Source: Escallonia rubra
Lineage: Eukaryota > Streptophyta > Magnoliopsida > Escalloniales > Escalloniaceae
Direction: 5' to 3'
DNA: 64,000 nt
NCBI GenBank assembly: GCA_033065855.1
Contig: JAVXUO010002042.1
Coordinates: 1 to 64,000 of the forward strand
The stretch's first letter is position 1. Each line of letters begins with the position of its first letter. Both the position numbers and the translations under genes were made by a program. Below the pieces are notes generated by a model. It was not told where the DNA came from and did not search any database. It saw only the letters and a program-made list of their open reading frames with translations. This document shows, piece after piece, positions 33,969-46,644 of the stretch.

Positions 33969-36900
33969 ATGAAGAAAATGTATAGTTACAAAGACTTTGA
34001 TATCTTAAAAGACTTAGACATAAAAATTCTCAATCAATCCATAGGAACTACATTTGTAGGACAAGGCTTAAGTATAGAACAATTACAAAATTTCATACGT
34101 ATCACAGAAGAAGATGACAATTTAAACAGTTTAGATATATTTAATCAACCAGAATACACTATACAACATAGCCTAAACAACCCTATTATTGATAGTCTTA
34201 GTACAATAAACCCAAGCTTCAATCCTTCTCTGGATACTCCAAGCATAGAAAGTTTTGAGCCTATAACAAATTACAAGACAGAATTAGATCATAAAATAAA
34301 CACTGCTATACTAGAAATAGAACAAATTAGAATAGAACATAAGACTCTTTATGAACAAAACATGTTGCTAGAAACAGAAATGGAAACAATAATAGATTCT
34401 ATAGAAGATAACTTACAACCTAAAGAATTAGAAGAGATAAATGTAGATCTAGAACAATTAGAAACAAGTTCTATAGATACTCAAATCACTACAAACAATA
34501 TTAAGTTTAATTTAATGAATGAAGTACCTTACTTCCTTATGGAAGAAGGTGAAAATTCAGGTACTACCAATAATAATGACGGAGGCAGATTTTACACTAC
34601 ACAACCTCATATAAGACCACGATATCCTTATGGTAACATACCTAGAAAAAGCGCAAACATAGAACATAATAGATCTGATAGACCAGATTTTAAACCTAGA
34701 GGTAAACGTCATCCTTTAGAACAAAACTTTAAAATACAAAAGGCTTCAGAACCTTTTATTTTAAATATAACAGCTGTAGATCCACAACAAAGGAATAATT
34801 ATATACAAGTATGGAAAGATGCCGTAGTTGCAAATTTCATCACCAAACAATCTGATAATTTAGATACAGGCGAAGAAATGATTAGGTATATGATGCAATT
34901 TCTAGGCCCCATTACTAAAGCTAATTTCGAAGAATGGCAAAAGACTTTTCCTAATGATTTAAAACAAATGGCAGATTTAGGACCAAACCCTTATAATTTT
35001 GTTAACACCATACAGTTAATTTTAACAGGAAGAAATCCTAATACAGGTGATACTTTAATACAAACAGAAGCAGCTAGAAAATTAGAACAAGTACATTTAT
35101 ATAGTTGGCATAATATAAAACCTTTCATGCAAGAATATTATTATTTTGCCTCACAAAGCGGCAACATTTATAAACCTACAGTAGTAGACAAATTTCTAAA
35201 TAAGTTACCAGGCGCTTTAGGAAGAGAAATATATGAAACAATTAAAAAGATTTACCCAGACCCTACATGGACTCCTTCTTTAGGTGATATCTTTGAACAA
35301 GTTATAGAAATATTAGTTTCTAAATGCACTAATATACAAATAGCTAGACAATTGAAAAATGAAACTAGCTTCTGTAAAGAAATATACACACCACAACACT
35401 ATGGTCAAGAAGAATCTAGGCCAAAGTACAATAAGAAAACTTATAAAAGACATAAACAACCTAGGAAAACTTATTATTTAAGAAAGAGTAAGGCTAGAAG
35501 ACCTTTCCTAAACCCTAAACATGTTAGGAAATACGATACTAGAAGAATATATAAAAACAAAATCACCTGCTACTCATGCGGTGAACCAGACCATTTAAGT
35601 TCTAATTGCCCCAGAAGACATAACAATAATAATTTTAAAGCAATGATAGTTAATAACACTAATGAAGATCTCCTAGAAGTAGCTGAAACACTTAGTGATA
35701 CAGAAAGTATATATAGTATTAAATCAATAGATGAATACATAGAAGATAACCTCTCTATAAGTAGTGATGATGAAGATGAAAATCTTCCAGTCGAAACTAC
35801 GGATAGACTAGATACTTTTATAAATTCATTAAGAAACACAGAAATATACAATTTTATGTTCAAACCCTTAGCTGAAAAATTAACTTTAGAAGAAAACTGT
35901 ATACATCAGTGGCAAATAGAAAAAGGAATAGATACAACACCTTGTTATATATGCAATTGGTACCCTGCAATTAAAGTTAGATGTAAATGTGAATTATGTT
36001 ATATAGAAGCATGCGTAAAATGCATTAAAATAAAATACAACATAGATATTATCAAACCTTTAGAAATAAAAACAAACAAAGACGTTTATTATGATAAAAA
36101 TGTCAATAGAAGACTTGAATTCTTAGAACAAAAGGTTATTTTAATAGAAGAAACCTTAAAACAAAGGCATGAAGATGAATTTATCATTGGAAATAATAAA
36201 CACTTAATCCAACAAATACAACCAACAAGACTTTAAAATAGAAAAATTCTGCACTAAGGCAAGATTTAACAACCTTATAACTACTAGAGTACAAATTAGG
36301 CATTATAACAAGCTAATAGAAACGAATGCAATAATAGATACAGGTTGCACCATAACTGTTATAGATCCAAGCTTAGCTGATCTATCACACGTTAAAACCT
36401 TTGAAGACCCGTTGATAGGAATAGGATTCACAGGCAACCCAATAACTTATGATAAATATATTACAAATGCTTCTATTACCTTTCTCACACCATGCAATAC
36501 ACAGAGCAAACCTTATATTCTTAAACAAGCCTTCTGTGCACCTATAGCACATTCAGAAGGGAAAATTATTCTTGGAATAAATTTCTTAATAAATGACAAT
36601 AATACCTTAACTATTACCAAAGACTTTATTCAAATAGCACAGAATGTCACACATACACCTATTAACATAGACACTCCATCAGAATACGCTAAGAAGCGTG
36701 GTGGTAATTATGTTAATATAAAAGGCAAAAATAAAATATGTGAAGACTGTAGTAATGGAAAAACAAATTGTTGTTTAACTAATATAGATAATAATTGCTT
36801 AAGAATAGAAGAATTAGTAGAAGATAAATATGAATCAGAAGATAATATAGATCTGGATATTTATAACTTAGACAAAATCAGCTACAATTTAATAAACTAT

Positions 36901-38328
36901 TTTACAAACAAACATGATATTCTTAAGGCCATAGATAGACTCCCCTTTATTGGAGAAGATCCTATCAAAAGATGGGATTTGAACCAAATATATTGCAAGC
37001 TTGACATTATAAATCCTGATTATATTGTTAAAACTGCAAATATAGAAGCAAGTAGCATAGATACAGACGATTTTAAAATGCACATTAAAGATTTAACAAT
37101 TTTAAAAGGAATTAGACCTAGCAACAGTCCTCATAGATCTGCAGCTTTCATTGTAAGAAATCACGCAGAAATACTTAGAGGAAAGAGTAGAATGGTTATT
37201 AACTACAAAAGACTTAATGATAATATAAAAGACGATAGTTATAATATTCCAAACAAAACCTTCCTTTTAAGTAAAATACAAGGCAAGAAGATTTTTAGCA
37301 AATTCGACTGTAAATCAGGTTTTTATCAGATTAAGATGTGGCCTGAAGACGTTAAGTGGACTGCTTTCACTACACCAGAAGGTTTATATGAATGGCTTGT
37401 TATGCCTTTTGGTCTCAAGACAGCACCAAGTATCTTTCAGCGTAAAATGGATGATATTTTTAGACCATATAATGATTTTATCTTAGTTTATATAGATGAC
37501 ATATTAGTTTGTAGTAAAAATGAAAATGAGCATTTATCTCATCTAGATTTAGTATTCAAACTCTTTAATAAACATGGTTTAATTCTTAGTAAAAAGAAAG
37601 TAGAATTATTTAAAACTAATATAAAATTCTTAGGAATGGAAATAGGAAATGGCAAAATTAAATTACAAGAGCATATAGCTAAAAAGATCTTAGACTTTCC
37701 AGATAAATTAGAAGGTTTAAAACAAATCCAGGCTTTCCTTGGATTAGTTAATCAAGCTAGAATTTATTTTAAAGACCTTAGCAAGTTAATAGGTCCCCTA
37801 TATAACAAAACTAGAAAAAATGGGCAAAGACATTTCAATATAGAAGATATTAGGCTCATTAAAACTATAAAAGATAGGGTAAAACAACTACCTGACTTAT
37901 ATCTACCTTTAGATACAGACTATCTTATTGTCCAAACTGATGGATGCAAAGATGGTTGGGGAGCAGTATTATACTGCAAACCAAATAAATATAGTAACAA
38001 AAAAGAAGAAAGAATTTGTAGATATTCTAGTGGCAAGTACAAAGAAAGTAATCAGTATCTAACAAGCTTAGATTATGAATTACTAGCCATAGTTTATGCC
38101 CTTGAACACTTCAAGGCACTTCTAATTTCAAAGTATGAATTTTGCATTAGAACTGACTGTGAAGCAATAGTAAGATACAATAAAAATAAAGACTCTAGAT
38201 ATACCAATAGATGGTTAAAATTTATAACTACTCTAAGCAATTACAGAATAGACAAAATAGAATGGCAACATATTAAAGGAGTCGATAACTCCGTTGCAGA
38301 TTTGTTATCTAGAAAAATTTTATCTTAA
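33969..38328 (+). pseudogene. Copy C: coat protein-protease-RT-RNase H polyprotein region
   Basis: Same parts in the same order as the copy B polyprotein: coat core, CCHC knuckle, aspartic protease region, reverse transcriptase with YIDD, RNase H. Broken, about one break. Confidence 0.9.
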
Positions 38329-38405
38329 GCTAACCCCAGACACTTATACAGAATTTTCGTACAGACTTCTAGAATTAGACAATTTTCTGTTTATTATTTG
38401 CAGAT

Positions 38406-39761
38406 ATGGCGTCATCGACTTCTGCAGCATCTTCCTCTACTCAGACTAGGCAGACCAGGCAGAATCTGAACAACCAGACAAACCCTATTTTTCCTACTCA
38501 ATTTGTCAGTTACATTGACAATCTTGGTAGAAATAGGATAAATTATAATGGTAATAACTTAGAAGTCATACATGCGGGTGCAAGGTTTCAAGTCAAGGAT
38601 CATAAAATTGGTCCTTTCCCTGTTGACCAAAGGACACTCATAGATAATTTATGGCAATCTTATGTTAAAAAAGACAATGGATGGTTTGTAAACACAGTTA
38701 ATGCTGTGGCAAATTATTTCCATAAAATTAGAGATACTAAAAAATACAATTTTTATTGCGTTTTCAAAGGCAATATTCCAGGGATTTATAAAAATTACCC
38801 AGAGGCAATGGTAGGAGGTGTTGGTAATGAAAAAATGCCCTGGTACAAAGGTACCATAACTTTTTCAGAAGCCACCACTTTGATGCAAACCCATTACGGC
38901 CCTAACTATTATATTAGTCCAGAATGCCAAGACAGATCTACCATAGACTCTACTATAGCAGATTGCGATAACTGCAATACCTTAATTAAGCACCATAATA
39001 TTTTAAAAACCAGACTAGACTATGTACTTATAGAAAAAACACACTTTGATCTACACATAGCCCAGTTAAAAACACAGTTACAAGTAGCAGAATTAGAGGC
39101 CAATGACTGGAAACAGAAGTATGTCACTCTTCTTTCTTCCAAACACCAGTCATCTAAACCCACTACTACCGGGGTTAAAGGAGTAGCTAATCCAGATTCA
39201 CAGGCTTCTGGTAAAGATAAATCAAGTCCTGTTAAAGCTGGTAATTTGCTCAAAATTACTGAAAATCCTTTGAGTTCAGGAAAAGGAACTCCTAGTCCAG
39301 TTCAACAGGTAGCTGGTAAAGACTATTCAAAACCTGTGATAGTTGGGGGTTTACTCAAAATCTCTGAAAACCCTTTGAGTTCAGGAGAAAGAACTCCTAG
39401 CCCAGAAAGACAGGTATCTGGTAAAGGCAAAGGTAAATTAAATCCTGAAACCCTTGACCGTTTGGGTAAAAAGGAACTTTTAAAAAGAAATAAAAAGAAA
39501 GCAAAAAGGCAGGCATATTCTGTCCAAAAACAAGTAGCTGAGGCATTTGCTGATTTCATCAGCTCTACTTTTAGCAAACTTAATAATCCAGGCGAGGCAG
39601 TAGAAGATTTGAAAAAATCTATCACATCTGATAGCAAGATCTATGAAGACCCCTTATTCCAAGACGCTCAACGACAGACTCCGAGCCCTGTCATTTCTGA
39701 AGAAATTTCTGATGATACGACAGCAGAGGAAGAGGAATCTGAACCTAAGCAAGAAGACTAG
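38406..39761 (+). CDS. Copy C: transactivator/viroplasmin-like protein
   Basis: 451 residues, open, and nearly identical to the copy B protein, with the same viroplasmin-like stretch, Ser/Pro-rich repeats, basic block and acidic end. It lies 77 bases after the polyprotein region and is followed by the promoter and leader. Part of a fossil copy. Confidence 0.75.
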   Translation: MASSTSAASSSTQTRQTRQNLNNQTNPIFPTQFVSYIDNLGRNRINYNGNNLEVIHAGARFQVKDHKIGPFPVDQRTLIDNLWQSYVKKDNGWFVNTVNAVANYFHKIRDTKKYNFYCVFKGNIPGIYKNYPEAMVGGVGNEKMPWYKGTITFSEATTLMQTHYGPNYYISPECQDRSTIDSTIADCDNCNTLIKHHNILKTRLDYVLIEKTHFDLHIAQLKTQLQVAELEANDWKQKYVTLLSSKHQSSKPTTTGVKGVANPDSQASGKDKSSPVKAGNLLKITENPLSSGKGTPSPVQQVAGKDYSKPVIVGGLLKISENPLSSGERTPSPERQVSGKGKGKLNPETLDRLGKKELLKRNKKKAKRQAYSVQKQVAEAFADFISSTFSKLNNPGEAVEDLKKSITSDSKIYEDPLFQDAQRQTPSPVISEEISDDTTAEEEESEPKQED

Positions 39762-40111
39762 GACCGACTCTTAGCCATGACAGACGTAATTGAAGACTTG
39801 ACAGCTGGAGCATCTATCCCAAGACTTTCTTTACGTCGGCAGGATAATACAAGACTCCAATAATGACAGAAAGACTTGATATAAAGAGCATCTCTCTCAA
39901 GACTTTCTCTCTACAAAGGCAGGACAACTTTTCTGACTAAGGAGGAGACAAGCACAGTAGACATATTAAGCATCTTTTAGCTTTTATAGACTTTATAGAC
40001 TCTTAGGCCTTACGACTTTAATAAATTTGTAATGTAGCCTAGAAAGCAACTTCGTCTTTTAGCACACCTGTAAAGTCTTTTTAATCATGTAAGTACTCTG
40101 TAGCTAGCCTC

Positions 40112-40132
40112 TTCTGTCTATATAATGAGGCA
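40112..40132 (+). promoter_or_regulatory. Copy C: pregenomic RNA promoter TATA region
   Basis: CTATATAATGAGGCAGACC with its TATA box at 40118-40125, identical to copy B. The leader after it carries a donor-like CAAGTAAGT (about 40280) that is also kept in copy A (about 25007); leader splicing is known in some caulimovirids. Confidence 0.7.
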
Positions 40133-40975
40133 GACCTCATTTGTAAAGAGACACGAAAGGAAATACAACTGCAATCTTGCAATTTTCTCTCAAAACACTC
40201 TCTTCCTTCACATGCTTAACTACTCTTTCTCTCGATAATCATCTTGTTCCAAAGTTCAAGTACGAAGCAAGCTTTCTTACAAGTAAGTTAATTCTCTTTA
40301 ATCTTGTTTAAAATTATGGGGTGAAAACGCTCGAAGGTGAAAAGCTTCTATGAACTGAAACGGGTTATCTCAAAGTCTAATATGACTAAAAACAACTTAA
40401 TAATGTTTTGATTAAAAAATCATATGGCATTTACTTGGGAAAGAGAGACTCCTTTAATTAATTTTGTTTTAAAAAATTGATTATGCTTACCTCAGGTCTA
40501 CCTAGATCTAAATCGATTATGCTTTTAAAAAAGAATTGCCAGAGTCTTCTTTATGAGTTTAAAACAATAGTGGGAGCGAGTCATTCAGGGTTATTGCCGA
40601 ATGATGGCGTTGAAAGCCCGCAGACTAACGCATGCCCTGAGTTTATAACTTTGAAAGAAAACTATGGTAATTCAACCCAGCATCCTGAGATTTTAATCCG
40701 GACTAGATCTACCAGGCATCCTGAAGTTTTAAAAAATTAAATTCTTCTATAAAGAACTCTCTCTCTCTCTAAGTTTTTGCCCTATCTTTTTCGAATCATC
40801 TCTTTATTCCGCTATGTTTTTATCAAAATTATGCTTTATCCACTATGGATTACGGTCTAACCGGGGACTCTTCACCTTTGATCTCGATCTATAGACGGAT
40901 ACCCGACGTCGCTATGCCTCTGGGCAGGTCCTCAAGGACTGACGACTGGTTTAACGAAGTCTACCCGATCAAAAA

Positions 40976-41063
40976 TCAAAAGAGATCTGTCAAAACCGGC
41001 TCAACCCCCCCAAAATGATACCATTTTGGGGGGGTTGAGCCGGTTTTGACAGATCTCTTTTGA
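40976..41063. repeat. Perfect 42-bp inverted repeat at the junction of virus copies C and D
   Basis: Arms 40976-41017 and 41022-41063 are exact reverse complements with a 4-base loop (ATAC). Each arm holds GAGATCTGTCAAAACCGGCT, then AACCCCCCC and AAAATG. It is the same leader end that also forms the edge of copy B at 25767. Confidence 0.93.
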
Positions 41064-43078
41064 GTAGGGAAAGGACCAATTTTATGATCCTTGACTTGAA
41101 ACCTTGCACCCGCATGTATGACTTCTAAGTTATTACCATTATAATTTATCCTATTTCTACCAAGATTGTCAATGTAACTGACAAATTGAGTAGGAAAAAT
41201 AGGGTTTGTCTGGTTGTTCAGATTCTGCCTGGTCTGCCTAGTCTGAGTAGAGGACGATGCTACAGAAGTCGATGACGCCATATCTGCAAATAATAAACAG
41301 AAAATTGTCTAATTCTAGAAGTCTGTACGAAAATTCTGTATAAGTGTCTGGGGTTAGCTTAAGATAAAATTTTTCTAGATAACAAATCTGCAACGGAGTT
41401 ATCGACTCCTTTAATATGTTGCCATTCTATTTTGTCTATTCTGTAATTGCTTAGAGTAGTTATAAATTTTAACCATCTATTGGTATATCTAGAGTCTTTA
41501 TTTTTATTGTATCTTACTATTGCTTCACAGTCAGTTCTAATGCAAAATTCATACTTTGAAATTAGAAGTGCCTTGAAGTGTTCAAGGGCATAAACTATGG
41601 CTAGTAATTCATAATCTAAGCTTGTTAGATACTGATTACTTTCTTTGTACTTGCCACTAGAATATCTACAAATTCTTTCTTCTTTTTTGTTACTATATTT
41701 ATTTGGTTTGCAGTATAATACTGCTCCCCAACCATCTTTGCATCCATCAGTTTGGACAATAAGAGAGTCTGTATCTAAAGGTAGATATAAATCAGGTAGT
41801 TGTTTTACCCTATCTTTTATAGTTTTAATGAGCCTAATATCTTCTATATTGAAATGTCTTTGCCCATTTTTTCTAGTTTTGTTATATAGGGGACCTATTA
41901 ACTTGCTAAGGTCTTTAAAATAAATTCTAGCTTGATTAACTAATCCAAGGAAAGCCTGGATTTGTTTTAAACCTTCTAATTTATCTGGAAAGTCTAAGAT
42001 CTTTTTAGCTATATGCTCTTGTAATTTAATTTTGCCATTTCCTATTTCCATTCCTAAGAATTTTATATTAGTTTTAAATAATTCTACTTTCTTTTTACTA
42101 AGAATTAAACCATGTTTATTAAAGAGTTTGAATACTAAATCTAGATGAGATAAATGCTCATTTTCATTTTTACTACAAACTAATATGTCATCTATATAAA
42201 CTAAGATAAAATCATTATATGGTCTAAAAATATCATCCATTTTACGCTGAAAGATACTTGGTGCTGTCTTGAGACCAAAAGGCATAACAAGCCATTCATA
42301 TAAACCTTCTGGTGTAGTGAAAGCAGTCCACTTAACGTCTTCAGGCCACATCTTAATCTGATAAAAACCTGATTTACAGTCGAATTTGCTAAAAATCTTC
42401 TTGCCTTGTATTTTACTTAAAAGGAAGGTTTTGTTTGGAATATTATAACTATCGTCTTTTATATTATCATTAAGTCTTTTGTAGTTAATAACCATTCTAC
42501 TCTTTCCTCTAAGTATTTCTGCGTGATTTCTTACAATGAAAGCTGCAGATCTATGAGGACTGTTGCTAGGTCTAATTCCTTTTAAAATTGTTAAATCTTT
42601 AATGTGCATTTTAAAATCGTCTGTATCTATGCTACTTGCTTCTATATTTGCAGTTTTAACAATATAATCAGGATTTATAATGTCAAGCTTGCAATATATT
42701 TGGTTCAAATCCCATCTTTTGATAGGATCTTCTCCAATAAAGGGGAGTCTATCTATGGCCTTAAGAATATCATGTTTGTTTGTAAAATAGTTTATTAAAT
42801 TGTAGCTGATTTTGTCTAAGTTATAAATATCCAGATCTATATTATCTTCTGGTTCATATTTATCTTCTACTAATTCTTCTATTCTTAAGCAATTATTATC
42901 TATATTAGTTAAACAACAATTTGTTTTACCATTACTACAGTCTTCACATATTTTATTTTTGCCTTTTATATTAACATAATTACCACCACGCTTCTTAGCG
43001 TATTCTGATGGAGTGTCTATGTTAATAGGTGTATGTGTGACATTCTGTGCTATTTGAATAAAGTCTTTGGTAATAGTT

Positions 43079-43083
<5 letters not shown>
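41020..43083 (-). mobile_element. Endogenous caulimovirid copy D, fragment
   Basis: A minus-strand piece holding a scrap of leader, the N-terminal part of the transactivator-like frame (up to 41281) and the polyprotein from the late protease region through reverse transcriptase and RNase H (43083-41359). Broken and incomplete. Sequence is very close to copies B and C. Its right edge is a TA microsatellite that also marks the right border of the whole cluster. Confidence 0.88.

Positions 43084-43111
<28 letters not shown>
43083..43111. repeat. (TA)n microsatellite at the right border of the virus cluster
   Basis: About 13 TA units between viral sequence and host DNA, counterpart of the TA run at 20526-20544 on the left border. 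Confidence 0.93.
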
Positions 43112-43113
<2 letters not shown>

Positions 43114-44820
43114 CTGAAACTTTCGCTTAAAATTACGACACATATGATTTTTAGTCTTTCGTATTTGCGACACGTAGGATTTAATGGGCTTTCTCCATGT
43201 GACAAATCAACCTTAACTTTCATTGTGGAAGTCCCCTAACTTAGATGGACTCTTCAAAGTAAAAGTATGTGCTACACTCTTACTAAAACTTGAACTCTTA
43301 ATGTTATTGTGGGAAATTGGGGTTGCAATCCACGGGATTTACGACTCTTGAAAACAAGCTCCTACAAAGCAGGTGTCCATGTGAGGACGTAGAAATTGCT
43401 TGGAAATTGCGGTTTGCAATCCACGAGATTTACAACTCTTGAAAACAAGCTCCTATAAGAGCAGGTGTCCATGTGAGGACGTTGAAATTGCTGCTCTATT
43501 GTGTTTTGAATCTCTTGTTCCGAAGAATACAAGGGTTGGGGTCTAAAGCTCAGAATATATATTGCTTGAAAGGTTCTACAAAACATACACTGCCTCCTAC
43601 TTGCAACAAAGCAGAATAAGACTACAGGATGCCTCCTACTTGCAATAAAGCAGGTTAGTCACTTTTGGATGCTTCTTGAGAGCCTGTAACAATAACCCCT
43701 CGAGTAACTTATGGATGCTTCTTGAGAGCCTGTAAAATAACTTGTCATGTAACTTATTGCTCATGATTTCATGTGTAACTTCTTTTAAATTCTTGAATAT
43801 CACACAATTTTGGTTGTATCGTGATATTTACACTTAGAAAAATTGTAGAAAAAAAAAAAAGGAAAAGCACTTAGATTCTTAAGCCCATGCATGGAAAAAT
43901 ATTTTTAGTGATTCCAGTTGATGAATATGATATCATCTTTCATGCTTGCATAAAGACAAATTAGTGATTTATTCAACTACTAACTTATTTTGGCCATGTA
44001 TATATTCAGTGAAGTGTATAAATATTCACAATTATGGAATTACATTAAGCTCATGAAAAATATATTAAGTGATGAGAGCTTCCCTACTTTTCGTAAGGGC
44101 AAATTAGTAAATTTAGATATTACTACACATTTACATAATTATGCAAGTACGTTGTAGAAGTATATAAGTATACGTTTTGGTGATGACAATGCAAATGCAG
44201 TGATTATTGTAACTGGAAACATGAATTGTTTGCCTCGATGAGATTTTTTTCTTAAAATATACCTGGTTTCAATTTGACCCAACTTGGTAAATTGTGGTAT
44301 TTTTTTTTTCTTTCTTTCTGGTTTGAGTCATTTTGTAGTTGATGATTGTAAGTAGTTGTTATATTTGTTGCGTAACCTTTAGTACTATTTTTTGGGATAT
44401 ATGAAAGAAGACTTTGAAATTTCAAGAAAAATCAAAGTGAAGCAGCGTTTACTCTTTTAGATTGTAAAAGTAATAAGTTTTCAAGGAATTTTATTTTATT
44501 CCTAAACTTTACAGTTAGTTTACTCTCATGCACCAACCTTCTTAAGTCGTGTTACACGCCGTTTGAACTTACTATTTTTTAACTTGGATCTCAAAGAAAA
44601 TTAGAATTGATTAGAGAATAAGTTGCAATAAGCTTGACAATGAATTTGGACGATAAAGCAGGTAAGCCAATTATAAGAGTTATTTTACCCTTAATTGACA
44701 ATTAGAAGCACAAGAAGTTCTTTCCCTATGGTGGGGTCAACTTAGGTGGCCAATGGCAATAGTTATGGGGTATTATACTAGCAAGATATCAATGGTAGAT
44801 GTGATAATGTAACATGGGTT
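43112..44820. other. AT-rich intergenic DNA with a 91-bp tandem duplication
   Basis: A block with TTGCAATCCACG, CTTGAAAACAAGCTCCTA and AGGTGTCCATGTGAGGACGT occurs at about 43312-43402 and again at 43403-43495. Shorter repeats with TGCCTCCTACTTGCAA and GGATGCTTCTTGAGAGCCTG follow to about 43735. No gene seen in the rest. Confidence 0.7.
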
Positions 44821-44839
44821 GTGGCCATAGCGATTGTGC

Positions 44840-45310
44840 GCATGATTCCAGTAATATAATTGTACTTGTTTTGGTGGTAGTTGGTGGTAGCACTGGTAGT
44901 GAGTTTTTAACAATTATCTTTCTATGACAAGCAATGAAATTGGTGTTGGCATATAGTGCTATGGTTGTGGTGGTGGTAGCCGCAACAATTATATGGTGGA
45001 GTGATGGTATATATGATCGTTGTGTTGATAGTTATTGTAGTTGTGGCAGTACAGTGTGTTCGAGGTATTCCATGCATGACACCAGTAATGTAATGGTAGT
45101 TATTTTGGTGGTAGTTGGTGGTAACACTGGTAGTAAGTTTGTAACAATATCATTCTATTACAAGCAATGACATTAGTGTTGGCGTATAATGCTATGGTTG
45201 TGGTGATAGTAGCCGCAACAATTATATGGTGAAGTGATGGTATATATGATCGTTGTGTTAATAATTATTGTAGTTGTGGCAATAAATTGTGTTTGAGGTA
45301 TTATTGTTGT
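44840..45310. repeat. Tandem duplication with a 234-bp period
   Basis: TTGGTGGTAGTTGGTGGTA starts at 44871 and again at 45105. The two copies share GCTATGGTTGTGGTG, AGCCGCAACAATTATATGGT and GGTATATATGATCGTTGTGT with about 10 per cent change. GTT/GGT-rich and non-coding. Confidence 0.88.
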
Positions 45311-46639
45311 TGTGATTGGCAAGTTATGTCTAAATCTAGATGGGAAAAGTAATGGACACGACCTAAAAAAAGACTTAGTAATTTTAGATTTAGTTCTTTT
45401 AAGCAACTCGAAGGTATGTAATTTCTCTTCCGGGACTAGGAGCTATAAAAAGATTCTTTAGAAGGCGAGTGGTTTGTCTATATGTTATATAAACATGCAA
45501 AAATTACTAGAATACTAACTCCTAGTTAAGTCATTCACTTATAGTAGTTTTCACTAATAAAAAGCAAAAAACAAACATTTATTACATAGATGCAATCAAA
45601 CCTTTAGTGACAATGGTAACAAGGTCTAACAAAAAAGTAGGAGAAAATCTTCTCCTTGCCTTACTGTATACCATAACCATTTTTCCTTATTCTTACCTAT
45701 GAAGTATGAAAAGTACCTAAACTTACTACATGTAAATAGCGGTACTGTTAAGATGACACTTTATAGTGTGCGGCTAAATTTCTCACACCAAATTAAGTCT
45801 AATCCTCATGTTGTCACTTTTATCGCAAAAAACGTACGGCAATGCTAATTGATGAGTGGGGGTTTAGCAAATTCAATAGCGTTGATCCTAACCTGTTATG
45901 TTAACACATAGAGAAAAATGTAGGTTTTGGACTTATCTCTCATGCAAAGTTATTCACTAGAGGTAGCTTTTTGTTAACCAGGTCAAAAACAAATATTATT
46001 AACCAATAAAAGTAGCAGCAAGCAAGCATTTATTGACAAAAAGGGAGTATTGAAAGGCGTACACTGAGCCTTAGCACCTAGTCTCCTCCATATATCCATG
46101 TAGATCTTTAGTTTTGTATCGCTTTCTTGCTTGCAAGACTTCAAACTCCGAAACTATAATTTATGTGGCAAATAAGAAATGAGCAAACATGTCCAGCAGA
46201 TTTATTCTTATATTTGCACCTTTTATTTTTTACCAACCCATTTGAAACTTAGAAATTTTAAGACATTGAAGTAAAATATGTTTGTGTTGTTAGAAGCCAT
46301 AACCAATGATAGCAATTACTTCAAAAGCGCTACGAAAGCTACATAGTTTACAAGCCATTATAAATTATTTGGATATGTATATTGGTGTAGTCATAGTAGT
46401 AAAGTAGTACTAGAATATTTTAGACAAAGATGTATGAATTTCAATTGCGTATGCGCTATAATCCAGATCATACTTGCATCTATTTCCTTTTATTCAATTT
46501 GCACTCAAACTATGCTGTTAAATTTGCAATTACTCATTCTTCTGTTGTAAATTAATGTATGTGATTAATTTTGCATTATTGCGTATTAACAACTAAATTC
46601 TAGAACTTTTAGTTGTGTATATACGGTTGAGTACTTAGG
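45311..46639. other. AT-rich intergenic DNA, nothing recognised
   Basis: No gene, RNA gene or element ends could be recognised in this stretch. Confidence 0.55.
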
Positions 46640-46644
46640 GTATT

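Larger units (their letters stand above)
33893..41019 (+). mobile_element. Endogenous caulimovirid copy C, inverted partner of B, broken
   Basis: Runs from the last part of the movement protein through the polyprotein region (33969-38328), transactivator-like frame (38406-39761), promoter and leader. It is almost identical to copy B; by eye only about four residue differences appear in the polyprotein and two or three in the transactivator. About one break in the polyprotein region, and most of the movement protein is not included. Head to head with B, it forms inverted repeat arms of about 7.1 kb. Confidence 0.92.
20526..43111. mobile_element. Endogenous pararetrovirus cluster (Caulimoviridae), four copies in alternating orientation
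   Basis: Fossil viral DNA in four pieces: A (+) 20545-25717, B (-) 25767-33893, C (+) 33893-41019, D (-) 41020-43083. A and B meet tail to tail at a TA microsatellite (25718-25766), B and C meet head to head, and C and D meet tail to tail. TA repeats also border the whole cluster at 20526-20544 and 43083-43111. Family markers are a 30K-type movement protein, a CCHC coat protein region, aspartic protease, reverse transcriptase with YIDD, RNase H, and a transactivator-like protein; there is no integrase and no LTR. Genus cannot be assigned. Confidence 0.92.
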
